The position numbers and the translations under genes were made by a program. A model generated the notes under the pieces. That model was not told the origin of the DNA and did no database searches. It saw only the letters and a program-made list of their open reading frames with translations. Shown here piece by piece: positions 1-7,276 of a stretch of DNA of 54,552 nt. The first letter of the stretch is position 1. Each line of letters opens with the position of its first letter. The stretch spans positions 1 through 54,552 of the forward strand of contig JBHIYN010000024.1 of the NCBI GenBank assembly GCA_041984235.1, written 5' to 3'. The stretch comes from JBHIYN01 sp041984235. Lineage in GTDB: Bacteria > Pseudomonadota > Gammaproteobacteria > Ga0077536.

Positions 1-126
1 ACAGCATCAATGCAATGCGATCGCCGACGAGATTAACAACCGGCCCCGAAAGCGATACCGTTGGAAAACACCGACCGAGCTATTCCTGCGTCCCTAACAA
101 CGTTGCACTTCAAATCTGAAACTAAG
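1..126 (+). mobile_element. Right end of an IS30-family insertion sequence (truncated by window edge)
   Basis: The window opens inside an insertion sequence. After the transposase stop codon, bases 98-122 read as the short terminal stretch typical of IS30-type elements (GTTGCACTTCAAATCTGAAA). The exact outer end cannot be fixed because the left end lies outside the window. I place it near 123-126, just before GTGGCAT (126-132), which is also found at the start of the neighbouring gene cassette. The element therefore seems to have landed in or beside an attC site. The family call rests on the transposase tail and is good; the boundary is approximate. Confidence 0.7.
2..97 (+). CDS. IS30-family transposase, C-terminal 31 residues only
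   Basis: The frame starting at base 2 is open to a TAA at 95-97. It encodes the very recognisable IS30 tail NAIADEINNRPRKRYRWKTP followed by TELFLRP. In this family that segment closes the DDE catalytic domain, after the final glutamate, and the stop normally sits a few dozen bases from the inverted repeat, as here. The 5' part is outside the window, so activity cannot be judged. It lies just downstream of, and transcribed towards, the HNH nuclease gene on the opposite strand. Confidence 0.85.
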   Translation, partial: QHQCNAIADEINNRPRKRYRWKTPTELFLRP

Positions 127-146
127 TGGCATTGTCACGGCCTTTG

Positions 147-791
147 CTAGTTCAGATTCCTGTGCGCTAACTCTGCTTCGGAAAAATACCTGGAGCAGCT
201 CGCATACTCCGACGAATCTTTTAGTTCAGTACCCAACTCTTCTTTTAGCGCCGCGATTAACGCTGCGTCGCCTTCGGCTCGTTCCATCAAATCCAAGATC
301 TTCGATATTGATCTTAGGTTCTCGTGTCGACGAAAGAGAAGGTCCGCACGATTCAATTTCAAGCGCGAGATAGTTAACTTGGCTCTGTAAGATCTTTCGA
401 GTGCCATGGGGCCATAAAAACACACCTCATCCTCAACGTTGTCCACATATGGATTGAGTAATGGCGCCTCCGGATCAAAATAGTCGCCCTTCTGGGTGTT
501 ACACACTGGGCACGCTAATGTTAGGTTGGTCCATCTACATACGTCCGCTGGCACACGCGATTTAGGCTGGATGTGTTCTATGTGCGAGTACGCCACGTGT
601 TCGATATGACTCTCGCAATATGCGCATTTGCCTGAGAGATCTTCCCGAAGTTGGTCCCGGATATCAGCGTGCCTATAACGAGCAGGCAATGGATTCTGCG
701 CATTCGCTACTGCAATTTCGAATTCCCGCCCCCACGCGTCCTCATTGCCATGCAGCACGTCGGGTATAGCTCCTCGTTGCAATCGAATCAA
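147..791 (-). CDS. ptuB-like: HNH endonuclease, PtuB-like (Septu-type defence nuclease)
   Basis: A protein of 214 residues when started at the TTG at 791-789. This start gives MIRLQRGAIPDVL, matching the usual N-terminus of retron/Septu HNH proteins; a longer open frame running back into the ATPase gene gives an unrelated Arg/Cys-rich sequence. CxxC at 56/59, HIEHIQPKS at 70-78, Asn89 and CPVCN at 94-98 form the HNH metal-finger core. The start overlaps the region just after the ATPase stop (797), so the two are translationally linked. In Septu, an SMC-like ATPase senses phage and licenses the HNH nuclease. The assignment to Septu is by architecture. A related ATPase-HNH pair from another defence class is possible. 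Confidence 0.8.
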   Translation of the reverse strand: MIRLQRGAIPDVLHGNEDAWGREFEIAVANAQNPLPARYRHADIRDQLREDLSGKCAYCESHIEHVAYSHIEHIQPKSRVPADVCRWTNLTLACPVCNTQKGDYFDPEAPLLNPYVDNVEDEVCFYGPMALERSYRAKLTISRLKLNRADLLFRRHENLRSISKILDLMERAEGDAALIAALKEELGTELKDSSEYASCSRYFSEAELAHRNLN

Positions 792-796
792 CGAGC

Positions 797-2026
797 TTAC
801 TCGTTCCCGGGAATAAGACGATCGATAACTTCGGGGAACATATCTCCGAGGCCAAGATCTGCAAGTTGCCGTTTTGTTTGAGCAAGAGTTTCCGCCGTCA
901 ATTCGACACCTTCTAGCGCCCGAACAATGTTTTCGACACGGTCTTCGACCCAAAGCGGCATAGGAAAAGGAACACCGAGAACGTCCGCTAAGACTTGGTT
1001 TGCGGAAGCTGCCCGGTCAAACGCTGAGAGGTTCTCCGAACGCACTTTCCCCTCTTCGAAATCTAGAACCACCACAGAAGAGTCCGGTACTGAAGTGACC
1101 ACAAACGGGTTGTGTGTCGCCGCGACAAACTGCGCGTGCGGAAAGGCCTTTACCAGATTAGGAAGCACAGTGCGCTGTATTCTCGGGTGCAAATGATTCT
1201 CAGGTTCATCAAGCACCACCACAAAGCTCTCGGATGTAAGAGCTTTCATATGGATTTGCCACGCCAGATCTATTAGCGCCGACACGCCACCGGAAGCGGC
1301 GTCTAGTGAGAACTCGTTGTTACGACAATACAAAAGAACGTCTGGTAGTCGAATCCGTATTTCTTCAAACTCTAGATCTTCCGGGAGGATGTTCCGAAGC
1401 ACTTCTTGAAATGATTCAAATGTCGCTCTCGCTTCTTCGTTGGGCTCGACCGCATGGTTCCCGTACCCGAATGTAGCTAACGAAATTAACGCGCTCTTTA
1501 TTCTGAAGCTGGGCGATTGGATCCTTGCATTAGGATTGTAGTACTGGCGTAAGTTCGAGACATAATCTTCGAATAGTTGGTTAGTCGCAGATATTTTTGT
1601 TGGGATCTGGTCAACCCTTTGATAGGAATAGACCGGTCGATGTGAAGTTATATAGATCCCATCTATGGGTTGTTGGTTTTGAATGTTGACTTGAAAGTGT
1701 TCGCCTACCTGCGCCGGAACACTCAGCGTAGCTTCCGTGCCATCTTCATAAATTAGGGAGCCGATTCTCTGTTCAGCATTTTCGTCGCGGTTAAAATAGT
1801 CGCGCCCCGAGCCAGAGTAATATTTCCAAGCGCCACGTTTTGTAATCGACAACGTACCGATTAGGTTTATGGACCAGCCAAAATGGCGGGACAGCAAGTT
1901 CAAAATCGTGGTTTTCCCGGCACCATTAGCTCCCGTAAGAATTGTCATCTGACGGCCGAAATCGATCTCGATATTCGCGTACTGTCTCCATTCGGAGATT
2001 TGGAGACGCTGAAACTTTGTTGCCAT
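797..2026 (-). CDS. ptuA-like: AAA/ABC-type ATPase, PtuA-like (Septu-type defence)
   Basis: 409 residues from ATG at 2026 (MATKFQRLQI); a start 36 nt upstream is possible but adds no conserved sequence. Walker A GANGAGKTT lies at 32-40, the ABC-type signature ASGGVSA at about 244-250, Walker B VVVLDEPENHLHP at 269-281 and the H-loop ATHNP at 303-307. These mark an OLD/AAA_21-type ATPase of the SMC-like class. Only about 200 residues separate Walker A from the signature, so there is no long coiled coil. It is followed immediately by the HNH nuclease gene, the arrangement of Septu systems. Base composition is clearly lower in GC than the chromosomal genes from 4044 on, and the pair sits between an attC-like palindrome and an IS30 end, so recent acquisition is likely. 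Confidence 0.85.
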   Translation of the reverse strand: MATKFQRLQISEWRQYANIEIDFGRQMTILTGANGAGKTTILNLLSRHFGWSINLIGTLSITKRGAWKYYSGSGRDYFNRDENAEQRIGSLIYEDGTEATLSVPAQVGEHFQVNIQNQQPIDGIYITSHRPVYSYQRVDQIPTKISATNQLFEDYVSNLRQYYNPNARIQSPSFRIKSALISLATFGYGNHAVEPNEEARATFESFQEVLRNILPEDLEFEEIRIRLPDVLLYCRNNEFSLDAASGGVSALIDLAWQIHMKALTSESFVVVLDEPENHLHPRIQRTVLPNLVKAFPHAQFVAATHNPFVVTSVPDSSVVVLDFEEGKVRSENLSAFDRAASANQVLADVLGVPFPMPLWVEDRVENIVRALEGVELTAETLAQTKRQLADLGLGDMFPEVIDRLIPGNE

Positions 2027-2090
2027 GACTAAGATCCAATGGACATTTTGTTGGAATGCCACCGCGTCAGTGAATGAGGAGCTTCATGCC

Positions 2091-2201
2091 ACATAACGAC
2101 AGGATAACCGGCGCGTTACTGCGGCCTTGTTGGAAGCGAGAATGGCGAAGCCGCTGCAAGCAAGGCTGCAGTAACGTGGCCGTTTGATCCCCTCGTTAGA
2201 T
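2091..2201 (-). mobile_element. attC-like recombination site between cassettes
   Basis: A 111-bp imperfect palindrome between the GIY-YIG gene and the ATPase gene. On the plus strand it runs from ACATAAC (2091-2097) to GTTAGAT (2195-2201), the latter matching the integron core GTTRRRY. The arms 2094-2138 and 2152-2198 pair over most of their length, including a shared TAACG, GGAT, GGC, CGTTACTGC and GGCCTTG block, with small bulges. This is how attC sites fold. The first bases of the upstream cassette (TTAGATTGCC after the site at 2777-2874, minus strand) are the exact complement of GGCAATCTAA at the start of this site. That is expected if the GIY-YIG unit is a circularisable cassette owning this attC. 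Confidence 0.7.
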
Positions 2202-2220
2202 TGCCCTAGGCCCATTATTA

Positions 2221-2739
2221 TCATTCGTCCCAAGCATCGATCTTTGAATTTATCTCTTCGAGATACTTTCTGATTGTTTTCGGCGCGGGTTGAGCAATCT
2301 GCTCTGCTAGAGTCGCATTCGGAAGCGATTCCCGCTTTCTATTTAGAGGCGGATCTGCAATAAGAATAGCCAAGGCCTCCAAGGTGTTAGTAACCGTATC
2401 TGGATTCAACGGCCGCGTACCTGGCTGGCGGAGATTCTGATATGTCGTATTGATCGTGGATTGTGAGAACCACGAAAACATGTTCCATCGTCCCGCGAAC
2501 CGGTCTGTTAGGTGATCCCGTAACCTGGGCCCTAGGCGCCGGTCTTTGGCCTTTCCGACATAGACTGGGCGAAATTCGTCTACTAGGACGTAGATGCCAA
2601 CTGCATCCCAGAAATCGATAGCATACGTTCGCCCGTTGATGCGCACCTTGCCTTCAAGCGATCCCTTATTTCCCTTCCCGCGGCTTCCCCAGTCCACGAC
2701 ATCGGGATTCCAAAACTCACCGTAGGCTTGAATGAGCAT
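2221..2739 (-). CDS. GIY-YIG nuclease domain protein (cassette gene)
   Basis: 172 residues. A GIY-YIG core is visible: GIY at 48-50, VYVGK at 59-63, Arg72 and His76 (RLRDH), then Glu121 in TLEALAIL and Asn133 in PPLN. These correspond to the catalytic tyrosines, arginine, histidine and metal-binding glutamate of the family. The first 45 residues are not recognised. The gene fits exactly between two attC-like sites: its ATG follows the core of the upstream site by about 40 bp, and its stop lies some 20 bp before the next site. GIY-YIG proteins act in repair, restriction and mobile elements. The cassette setting favours a defence or mobile-element role, but the target is unknown. Confidence 0.75.
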   Translation of the reverse strand: MLIQAYGEFWNPDVVDWGSRGKGNKGSLEGKVRINGRTYAIDFWDAVGIYVLVDEFRPVYVGKAKDRRLGPRLRDHLTDRFAGRWNMFSWFSQSTINTTYQNLRQPGTRPLNPDTVTNTLEALAILIADPPLNRKRESLPNATLAEQIAQPAPKTIRKYLEEINSKIDAWDE

Positions 2740-2776
2740 AGACAGTCTCGGGCTCTGCGCGATTCGCCTGCCGGCA

Positions 2777-2874
2777 ATCTAACGCTGCAATGAGCGGCGC
2801 TTGACAGTCGCTGACTGGAGCGGCAGCGAAGGGAATGTCGCTGTCAATGCGTCTGCTCCATTGCTTTGTTAGCG
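2777..2874 (-). mobile_element. attC-like recombination site between cassettes
   Basis: A 98-bp imperfect palindrome. The plus strand reads ATCTAAC (2777-2783) at one end and GTTAGCG (2868-2874) at the other. Read on the gene strand, the core is GCGTTAGATTGCC, close to the classical integron core. The outer arms share TAAC, GCAATG, GAGC, GCGC and TTGACAG with bulges, giving one long extrahelical-type hairpin. The stop codon of the collagen-like gene (TAA at 2869-2871) is embedded in the first core, as is common for integron cassettes. Confidence 0.7.
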
Positions 2875-3510
2875 ACCATTTCTCACAGTAAAGCTAACGG
2901 ACGCAGCTTCGGCACCATTTGAATCGGTGGTTACCATACGAGCGTCATAAGTTCCTTCTTGCGGCGGCGCGACTAGTTCTACTACACCGCGTAGCCTGCC
3001 TTGGAGCATTTTGTAGCCTCGATTGTGAGCATCGATATCTTTCTCAAGCCCGTGCGGAATGTCTGACGGTACTATTGCGATATAGGCACTCTTCGCGAAC
3101 GTACCTAGCGAGACATAACGGATGCGCATCGTTTCTCCCCCAAAGAACACTCGTTTTTCCAGTCGCAACGATGGTGCATCTTCTTCATTAGCATTCGATT
3201 TGCCGGTAGCTGAAAGTTCTCCATTGCGGTTTGCGTTCTGGGCTTTTAGGAAATCGGGATGTGAGATTACTGCTGCTACCAGTTCGCTGATATCCGGGGA
3301 CTCCCCAGGGGCTCCAGGGTCGCCTTTAGGCCCTGGTGGGCCAGCCTGTCCTCGCGCGCCTTCTTTTGTGCCCTGCACGGTTACGCGTTCTTGAAGGTTC
3401 TCGAAACTAGTCTCTAGTTCTGCGAATCGGCCTTGGAAATGAAACGCGGCGCCGAATCCCGCGACAATTGCTGCGACTACTACTCCTTCAAGAATAAATT
3501 TCCAGTTCAT
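2869..3510 (-). CDS. Membrane-anchored collagen-like protein (cassette gene)
   Basis: 213 residues in four visible parts. An N-terminal membrane anchor (about 4-25) is followed by a short heptad-rich segment (30-48, FAELETSFENLQERV) and then seven consecutive Gly-X-Y triplets at about 52-72 (GAR GQA GPP GPK GDP GAP GES). A C-terminal region of about 110 residues looks like a beta-sandwich, with GGETMRIRY and PPQEGTYDARMVTTD. The layout suggests a trimeric periplasmic stalk carrying a binding domain. No catalytic motif is seen. It lies on the cassette strand with its stop inside an attC-like site. Function is unknown; collagen repeats in a gene cassette are uncommon. Confidence 0.65.
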   Translation of the reverse strand: MNWKFILEGVVVAAIVAGFGAAFHFQGRFAELETSFENLQERVTVQGTKEGARGQAGPPGPKGDPGAPGESPDISELVAAVISHPDFLKAQNANRNGELSATGKSNANEEDAPSLRLEKRVFFGGETMRIRYVSLGTFAKSAYIAIVPSDIPHGLEKDIDAHNRGYKMLQGRLRGVVELVAPPQEGTYDARMVTTDSNGAEAASVSFTVRNGR

Positions 3511-3653
3511 TTGCTTTTCCGCTACTTAGGATCAACGTCGCGGCGCGCGCTGGTAGCCAACAGTGTGATAGACAGTTTCCATACATATGGAAACGTCTCC
3601 TAAATTGGGTATCCCTGTTCGCATATAAGCAAGCCGGTTTCTATACATAGTAG
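3511..3653. repeat. AT-rich junction with a perfect 9-bp inverted repeat
   Basis: This non-coding stretch separates the low-GC cassette genes from the high-GC chromosome. It holds GTTTCCATA / TATGGAAAC (3575-3594, 2-nt spacer) and a partial second copy, GTTTCTATACATAG, near 3635. Read on the gene strand, GTTGATCC near 3530 might be a degenerate cassette core, but its partner is not convincing. No gene is supported: a 66-codon frame over this stretch mainly overlaps the following gene out of frame. The region probably marks the insertion boundary of the accessory island. Confidence 0.4.
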
Positions 3654-4004
3654 CTATCCTTCCCTCGAGTTCCCGCGGATAACGCGCTTGCTCAGCCCGA
3701 GCGCGTCGATGAAGCTGCGCGGCACGAGCCATGCGCGCTGCACCCGGTCCCAGCGGCCGCTGTGTTCGCGGGCGACCTCGCGCAGGTCGCGTTCTTGGTA
3801 GGCGACGCGTACGGGAGCGCAGTCCTGGAGCCGGACCGGGGGTGGTTCCCAGCGATGCTCGGCGCTGATCAGCTCGACGGTCTTGAGGCGCCGCCGGCGT
3901 ACGCGGTCGTAACGGTAGCGTACGCAGACCAACCGGTCGCCGAATTTGCGCGTCAGCCTCGCGGTGCCGCGGCGGCCGGGTTTGAGCGTGGTGCCAACTT
4001 CCAT
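3654..4004 (-). CDS. Small conserved basic protein of unknown function
   Basis: 116 residues from ATG at 4004 (MEVGTTLKPGRRGTARL). It is rich in Arg and has a VCVRYRYD segment followed by KTVELI. To my recollection this resembles a group of short uncharacterised proteobacterial proteins often found near mobile DNA; no catalytic motif is visible and no function is assigned. It follows the aminotransferase gene by about 40 bp in the same direction and is the last high-GC gene before the AT-rich junction with the cassettes. It may therefore be either an old chromosomal gene or the edge of the island. Confidence 0.55.
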   Translation of the reverse strand: MEVGTTLKPGRRGTARLTRKFGDRLVCVRYRYDRVRRRRLKTVELISAEHRWEPPPVRLQDCAPVRVAYQERDLREVAREHSGRWDRVQRAWLVPRSFIDALGLSKRVIRGNSREG

Positions 4005-4043
4005 GTGGGATCTCCCGTGTCCGTGGGGTAGCGCGACAATAGA

Positions 4044-5354
4044 TCAGTTCCCGCCGAGCACGTCATCCAGCGTTTCGGTTAGAAAATCCGCTTCGGGCTC
4101 CGCAAAAGGCAGGGGCGGGCGCATCTTCAGCACGTTGTCGAACTCGCCGATACGGTTCATGAGGATGCCGCGGTCCTTCATGCGGTTGACGATGCGGGTG
4201 GCCTCGTCGGTGGCGGGCTCCTTCGTGTTGCGGTCGCGCACCAGCTCGACGCCGATCCATAAGCCCTCGCCGCGGATGTCGCCGATGAGTTCGTGGCGGT
4301 CGGCGAGGCCGGCGAGCCGGGTGCGCACGTAGCGGCCCATGTGCGCGGCGTGCTCGATCAGGTTCTCGCGTTCCATCACGTCGAGCACGGCGTTGCCGGC
4401 GGCGCAGGCGACCGGGTTGCCGCCGAAGGTGTTGAAGTACATCACCTCGCCGCGGAAGCGCTCGACGAGATCCTCGCGCGCGGCGACGGCGGCGAGGGGG
4501 TAGCCGTTGCCCATGGGCTTGCCCATGGTGACGATGTCGGGCACGACGCCGGCGAGCTCGTGGCCCCACATGCGGCCGCAGCGGCCGAAGCCGGACTGCA
4601 CCTCGTCGGCGATGAAAACCCCGCCGGCCTCGTGCACGAGGTCGACGGCCTGCTGCATGAAGCCGGGCGGCACCCTGGGCAGGCCTTCGTTGGCGAAGAT
4701 GGCGCAGACGATCATGCCGGCGAAGCCGGCGCCGCTCGTTTTCAGATCCGCGATGGCCTCGCGCACCTTGTTCGCGTAGGCGGCGGCCAGGGCCTCGCCT
4801 TGGAGGCCGTCCAGCGGGCGGTAGCTGCACGGGAACGGCACGGTGCGCACGTTGGGCGAGTCGCTGCGGCCGCCGTGGAACAGCGGCGAGATCTCGTCCA
4901 CCGCGGTGGTGTTGCCGTGGTAGGTGAGGTTGGTGCAGACGATGCCCTTGCCGCCGCTCGCCATGCGCGCGATGCGCAGGGCCTGGTCGTTGGCCTCGCT
5001 GCCGGTGCACACGAAGATCACCTGGCCGAGGCTGTCGTCGAGCGTCGCCAGCAGGCGCTCGGCGTAGTCGAGGATGTTCTCGTGCAGGTAGCGGGTGTGC
5101 ACGTTGAGCGTCGCGGTCTGCTTCGCGATCGCCTCGACCACGTGCGGATGGCAATGGCCGACGTGCGGCACGTTGTTGTAGCAGTCGAGGTAGCGCCGGC
5201 CGATGTCGTCGTACAGCCACACGCCTTCGCCGCGCACGATGTGCAGCGGCTCGTCGTAGAACAGCGGCGCGCCCGCGCCGAGCAGGCGGCGGCGGCGCGC
5301 GAGTAGCTCGGGGTGCGCGCTGGCGCCGTCGCCTTCGCGCATGAAGGCGCTCAT
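4044..5354 (-). CDS. Class III PLP-dependent aminotransferase / phospho-lyase family
   Basis: 436 residues. The ATG at 5354 overlaps the SDR stop (ATGA). The fold-type I class III pattern is clear: the cofactor-phosphate loop TGSEAND (118-123), DEVQSGFGR (250-258) with the PLP-ring aspartate, and the Schiff-base Lys279 in TMGKPMGNGYP. The N-terminus (LYDDIGRRYLDCYNNVPHVGHCHPHV) most resembles the AGXT2L group, which includes ethanolamine-phosphate and phosphohydroxylysine phospho-lyases. An APH-type kinase gene (6220) is divergently encoded nearby, and kinase plus phospho-lyase pairs act sequentially in that group. So the substrate may be a phosphorylated amino alcohol or hydroxy-amino acid, though a plain omega-transaminase role is equally open. 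Confidence 0.85.
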   Translation of the reverse strand: MSAFMREGDGASAHPELLARRRRLLGAGAPLFYDEPLHIVRGEGVWLYDDIGRRYLDCYNNVPHVGHCHPHVVEAIAKQTATLNVHTRYLHENILDYAERLLATLDDSLGQVIFVCTGSEANDQALRIARMASGGKGIVCTNLTYHGNTTAVDEISPLFHGGRSDSPNVRTVPFPCSYRPLDGLQGEALAAAYANKVREAIADLKTSGAGFAGMIVCAIFANEGLPRVPPGFMQQAVDLVHEAGGVFIADEVQSGFGRCGRMWGHELAGVVPDIVTMGKPMGNGYPLAAVAAREDLVERFRGEVMYFNTFGGNPVACAAGNAVLDVMERENLIEHAAHMGRYVRTRLAGLADRHELIGDIRGEGLWIGVELVRDRNTKEPATDEATRIVNRMKDRGILMNRIGEFDNVLKMRPPLPFAEPEADFLTETLDDVLGGN

Positions 5355-6118
5355 GTCTGCAGCGCTTCGAGCGACTCCGGCTGCGTCTGTCCGCCGTCGA
5401 CGACGATGGTCTGGCCGGTGATGTAGGCCGCTTCCTTCGAGGCCAGGAACAGCGCGGCGTTGCCGATGTCCTCGACGTCGCCCAGCCGACCGAGAGGAAT
5501 CGAGGCGGTCATGGTATCGATGTAGTCCTGGCCGGTGTCGATCAGGCCCTCGGTGACGATGTTGCCGGGCAGCACCGCGTTGACGGTGATGCCGTGCTTC
5601 GCGAGCTCGATGCAGGCGGTGCGCATGAAGCCGAGCTGGCCGGCCTTGCTCGCGCCGTAATGGCTCCAGCCGGGGAAGCCGGTGACGGGGCCGGTGATGG
5701 AGGAGGTCAGGATCACGCGCCCCTGGTCGGAGCGTTTGAGCGCCGGCAGGCAGGCCTTCACGCCGAGGAAGGCGCTCTTGAGGTTGGTCGCCATGACGGC
5801 GTCCCATTCCTCCGGGTCCATGGCCTCGATCGAGGTCTGCGGGAAGACGCCGGCGTTGGCGCACAGGAAGTCGATGCCGCCGAAGTGCTGTTCGGCAGCC
5901 TCGGCCATGCCTTGTGCGCCGTCCCAGGTGCCGACGTCGGCGGCGTAGCCGACCGCTTCGCCACCGAGCTCGGTGGCGCAGGCGGTGGCCTGCTCGATGT
6001 CGCGCGAGACCACCATCACCTTCGCGCCGTGGCGTGCGAAGACCCGCGCAATGCCCTTGCCGATGCCGCGGCTGGCGCCGGTGACGATGGCAACGCGCCC
6101 CGCGATCGAAGTCAGCAT
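5351..6118 (-). CDS. Short-chain dehydrogenase/reductase (FabG-like)
   Basis: 255 residues from ATG at 6118, chosen over an upstream in-frame ATG because AGGAGGA lies about six bases before it. Classical SDR features: the TGASRGIGKG cofactor loop near residues 14-23, NAG near 90, the catalytic Ser-Tyr-Lys (SSITG; HYGASKAG) and the C-terminal GQTIVVDGG. The order of motifs and length fit the 3-oxoacyl-ACP reductase-like branch, which oxidises or reduces many alcohols. Its stop overlaps the aminotransferase start by four bases, so the two are co-translated and probably serve one pathway. Substrate unknown. Confidence 0.85.
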   Translation of the reverse strand: MLTSIAGRVAIVTGASRGIGKGIARVFARHGAKVMVVSRDIEQATACATELGGEAVGYAADVGTWDGAQGMAEAAEQHFGGIDFLCANAGVFPQTSIEAMDPEEWDAVMATNLKSAFLGVKACLPALKRSDQGRVILTSSITGPVTGFPGWSHYGASKAGQLGFMRTACIELAKHGITVNAVLPGNIVTEGLIDTGQDYIDTMTASIPLGRLGDVEDIGNAALFLASKEAAYITGQTIVVDGGQTQPESLEALQT

Positions 6119-6219
6119 GACTGTCCTCCTGCCTGGTCGAGCGGTCAGCATACCGGTGATCCGCCAGCGCCGGAATGCTTTAATGCGGAGCGAGTACGGC
6201 GTGCGCGGGAGAAGCGGCG

Positions 6220-7233
6220 ATGACCTTCGAGGAGCTCGACGAGACCGCGCGCAGGGCGCACCTCGAAAGCGTCGCGGCGCGCGCGCTGCCGCGCTGGAAC
6301 CTGCCCGAGTCGACCCCGCTGACCCTGCTCAACATCTCCGAGAACGCGACCTACCGCGTCGATCCGCCGGGCGCGGCGCAGCCGCTGGTGCTGCGCGTGC
6401 ACCGCACCGGCTACCACACCCGGAACGGCGTGCTGAGCGAGCTCGCCTGGATGCGCGCGCTGGAAGCGGAGGCCGGGGTGACCACGCCGCAGGCGATCCC
6501 GGCGGCGGACGGCGAGGCGGTGCAGACCGTCGCCACCCCGGCGCTGGACGAGGAACGCATGACGGTGATGTTCGGCTTCATCGAGGGCGCCGAGCCGGAC
6601 GAATCGGCCCTCGCCGCGCCCTTCGCGCGTCTCGGCGCGATCGCGGCGCGCATGCACGCCCACGCCCGCGCCTGGCAGCGGCCGCCGTGGTTCGAGCGCC
6701 TGACCTGGGACTACGAGCACTGCTTCGGCGGGAGCCCCAACTGGGGCCGCTGGCAGGACGGCCTCGGCCTCGACGACGAGGCCCGCCGCGTGCTCGGCGC
6801 GCTCGACGAGACGTTGCACCAGCGTCTCGAACGCTTCGGCAAGGGCCCCGAGCGCTACGGCCTGATCCATGCCGACCTGCGCCTCGCCAACCTGCTCGAG
6901 ACCGGCGACGACACGCGCGTGATCGATTTCGACGATGCCGGCATGGGCTGGTTCCTCTACGACCTCGCCACCGCGCTCAGCTTCATGGAGGACCGCGAGG
7001 ACGTCGACGCACTGGTCGCGGCCTGGGTCGGCGGTTACGAGACGGTGGCGCCGCTGGCCGAGGAGGAGCGCGCCGAGATCCCGACCTTCCTCATGCTGCG
7101 CCGTCTGCTGATCCTGGCCTGGATCGGCTCGCACGCCGAGACCGATCTCGCGCGCGAGCTCGGCGTGCCCTACACCCGCGCCAGCCTGCCGCTCGCGCGC
7201 GCCTACGTCGACCGCTTCCGCCACGGGCCGTGA
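6220..7233 (+). CDS. APH/choline-kinase-type phosphotransferase
   Basis: 337 residues. The kinase pattern is present: an N-lobe with ENATYRV (41-47) and LVLRVHR (57-62), the Brenner-type HADLRLAN (217-224, catalytic Asp219 and Asn224) and the metal-binding VIDFDDAG (234-241). The family includes homoserine, choline, ethanolamine and hydroxylysine kinases. It starts about 100 bp from, and divergent to, the SDR/aminotransferase operon, whose aminotransferase belongs to the group paired with hydroxylysine kinase. Phosphorylation of an amino alcohol or hydroxy-amino acid before lyase action is a reasonable inference, not shown by the sequence. Confidence 0.8.
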   Translation: MTFEELDETARRAHLESVAARALPRWNLPESTPLTLLNISENATYRVDPPGAAQPLVLRVHRTGYHTRNGVLSELAWMRALEAEAGVTTPQAIPAADGEAVQTVATPALDEERMTVMFGFIEGAEPDESALAAPFARLGAIAARMHAHARAWQRPPWFERLTWDYEHCFGGSPNWGRWQDGLGLDDEARRVLGALDETLHQRLERFGKGPERYGLIHADLRLANLLETGDDTRVIDFDDAGMGWFLYDLATALSFMEDREDVDALVAAWVGGYETVAPLAEEERAEIPTFLMLRRLLILAWIGSHAETDLARELGVPYTRASLPLARAYVDRFRHGP

Positions 7234-7276
7234 AGGCGCGCGTGGCACCGTTCGCATCATTCAAAGGAGAGGCCCC

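Noticed and set aside
3532..3732. 66-codon minus-strand frame at the island junction
   Set aside because: About 80 bp lie inside the 3654-4004 gene in another frame and the rest covers the palindrome; no family resemblance.
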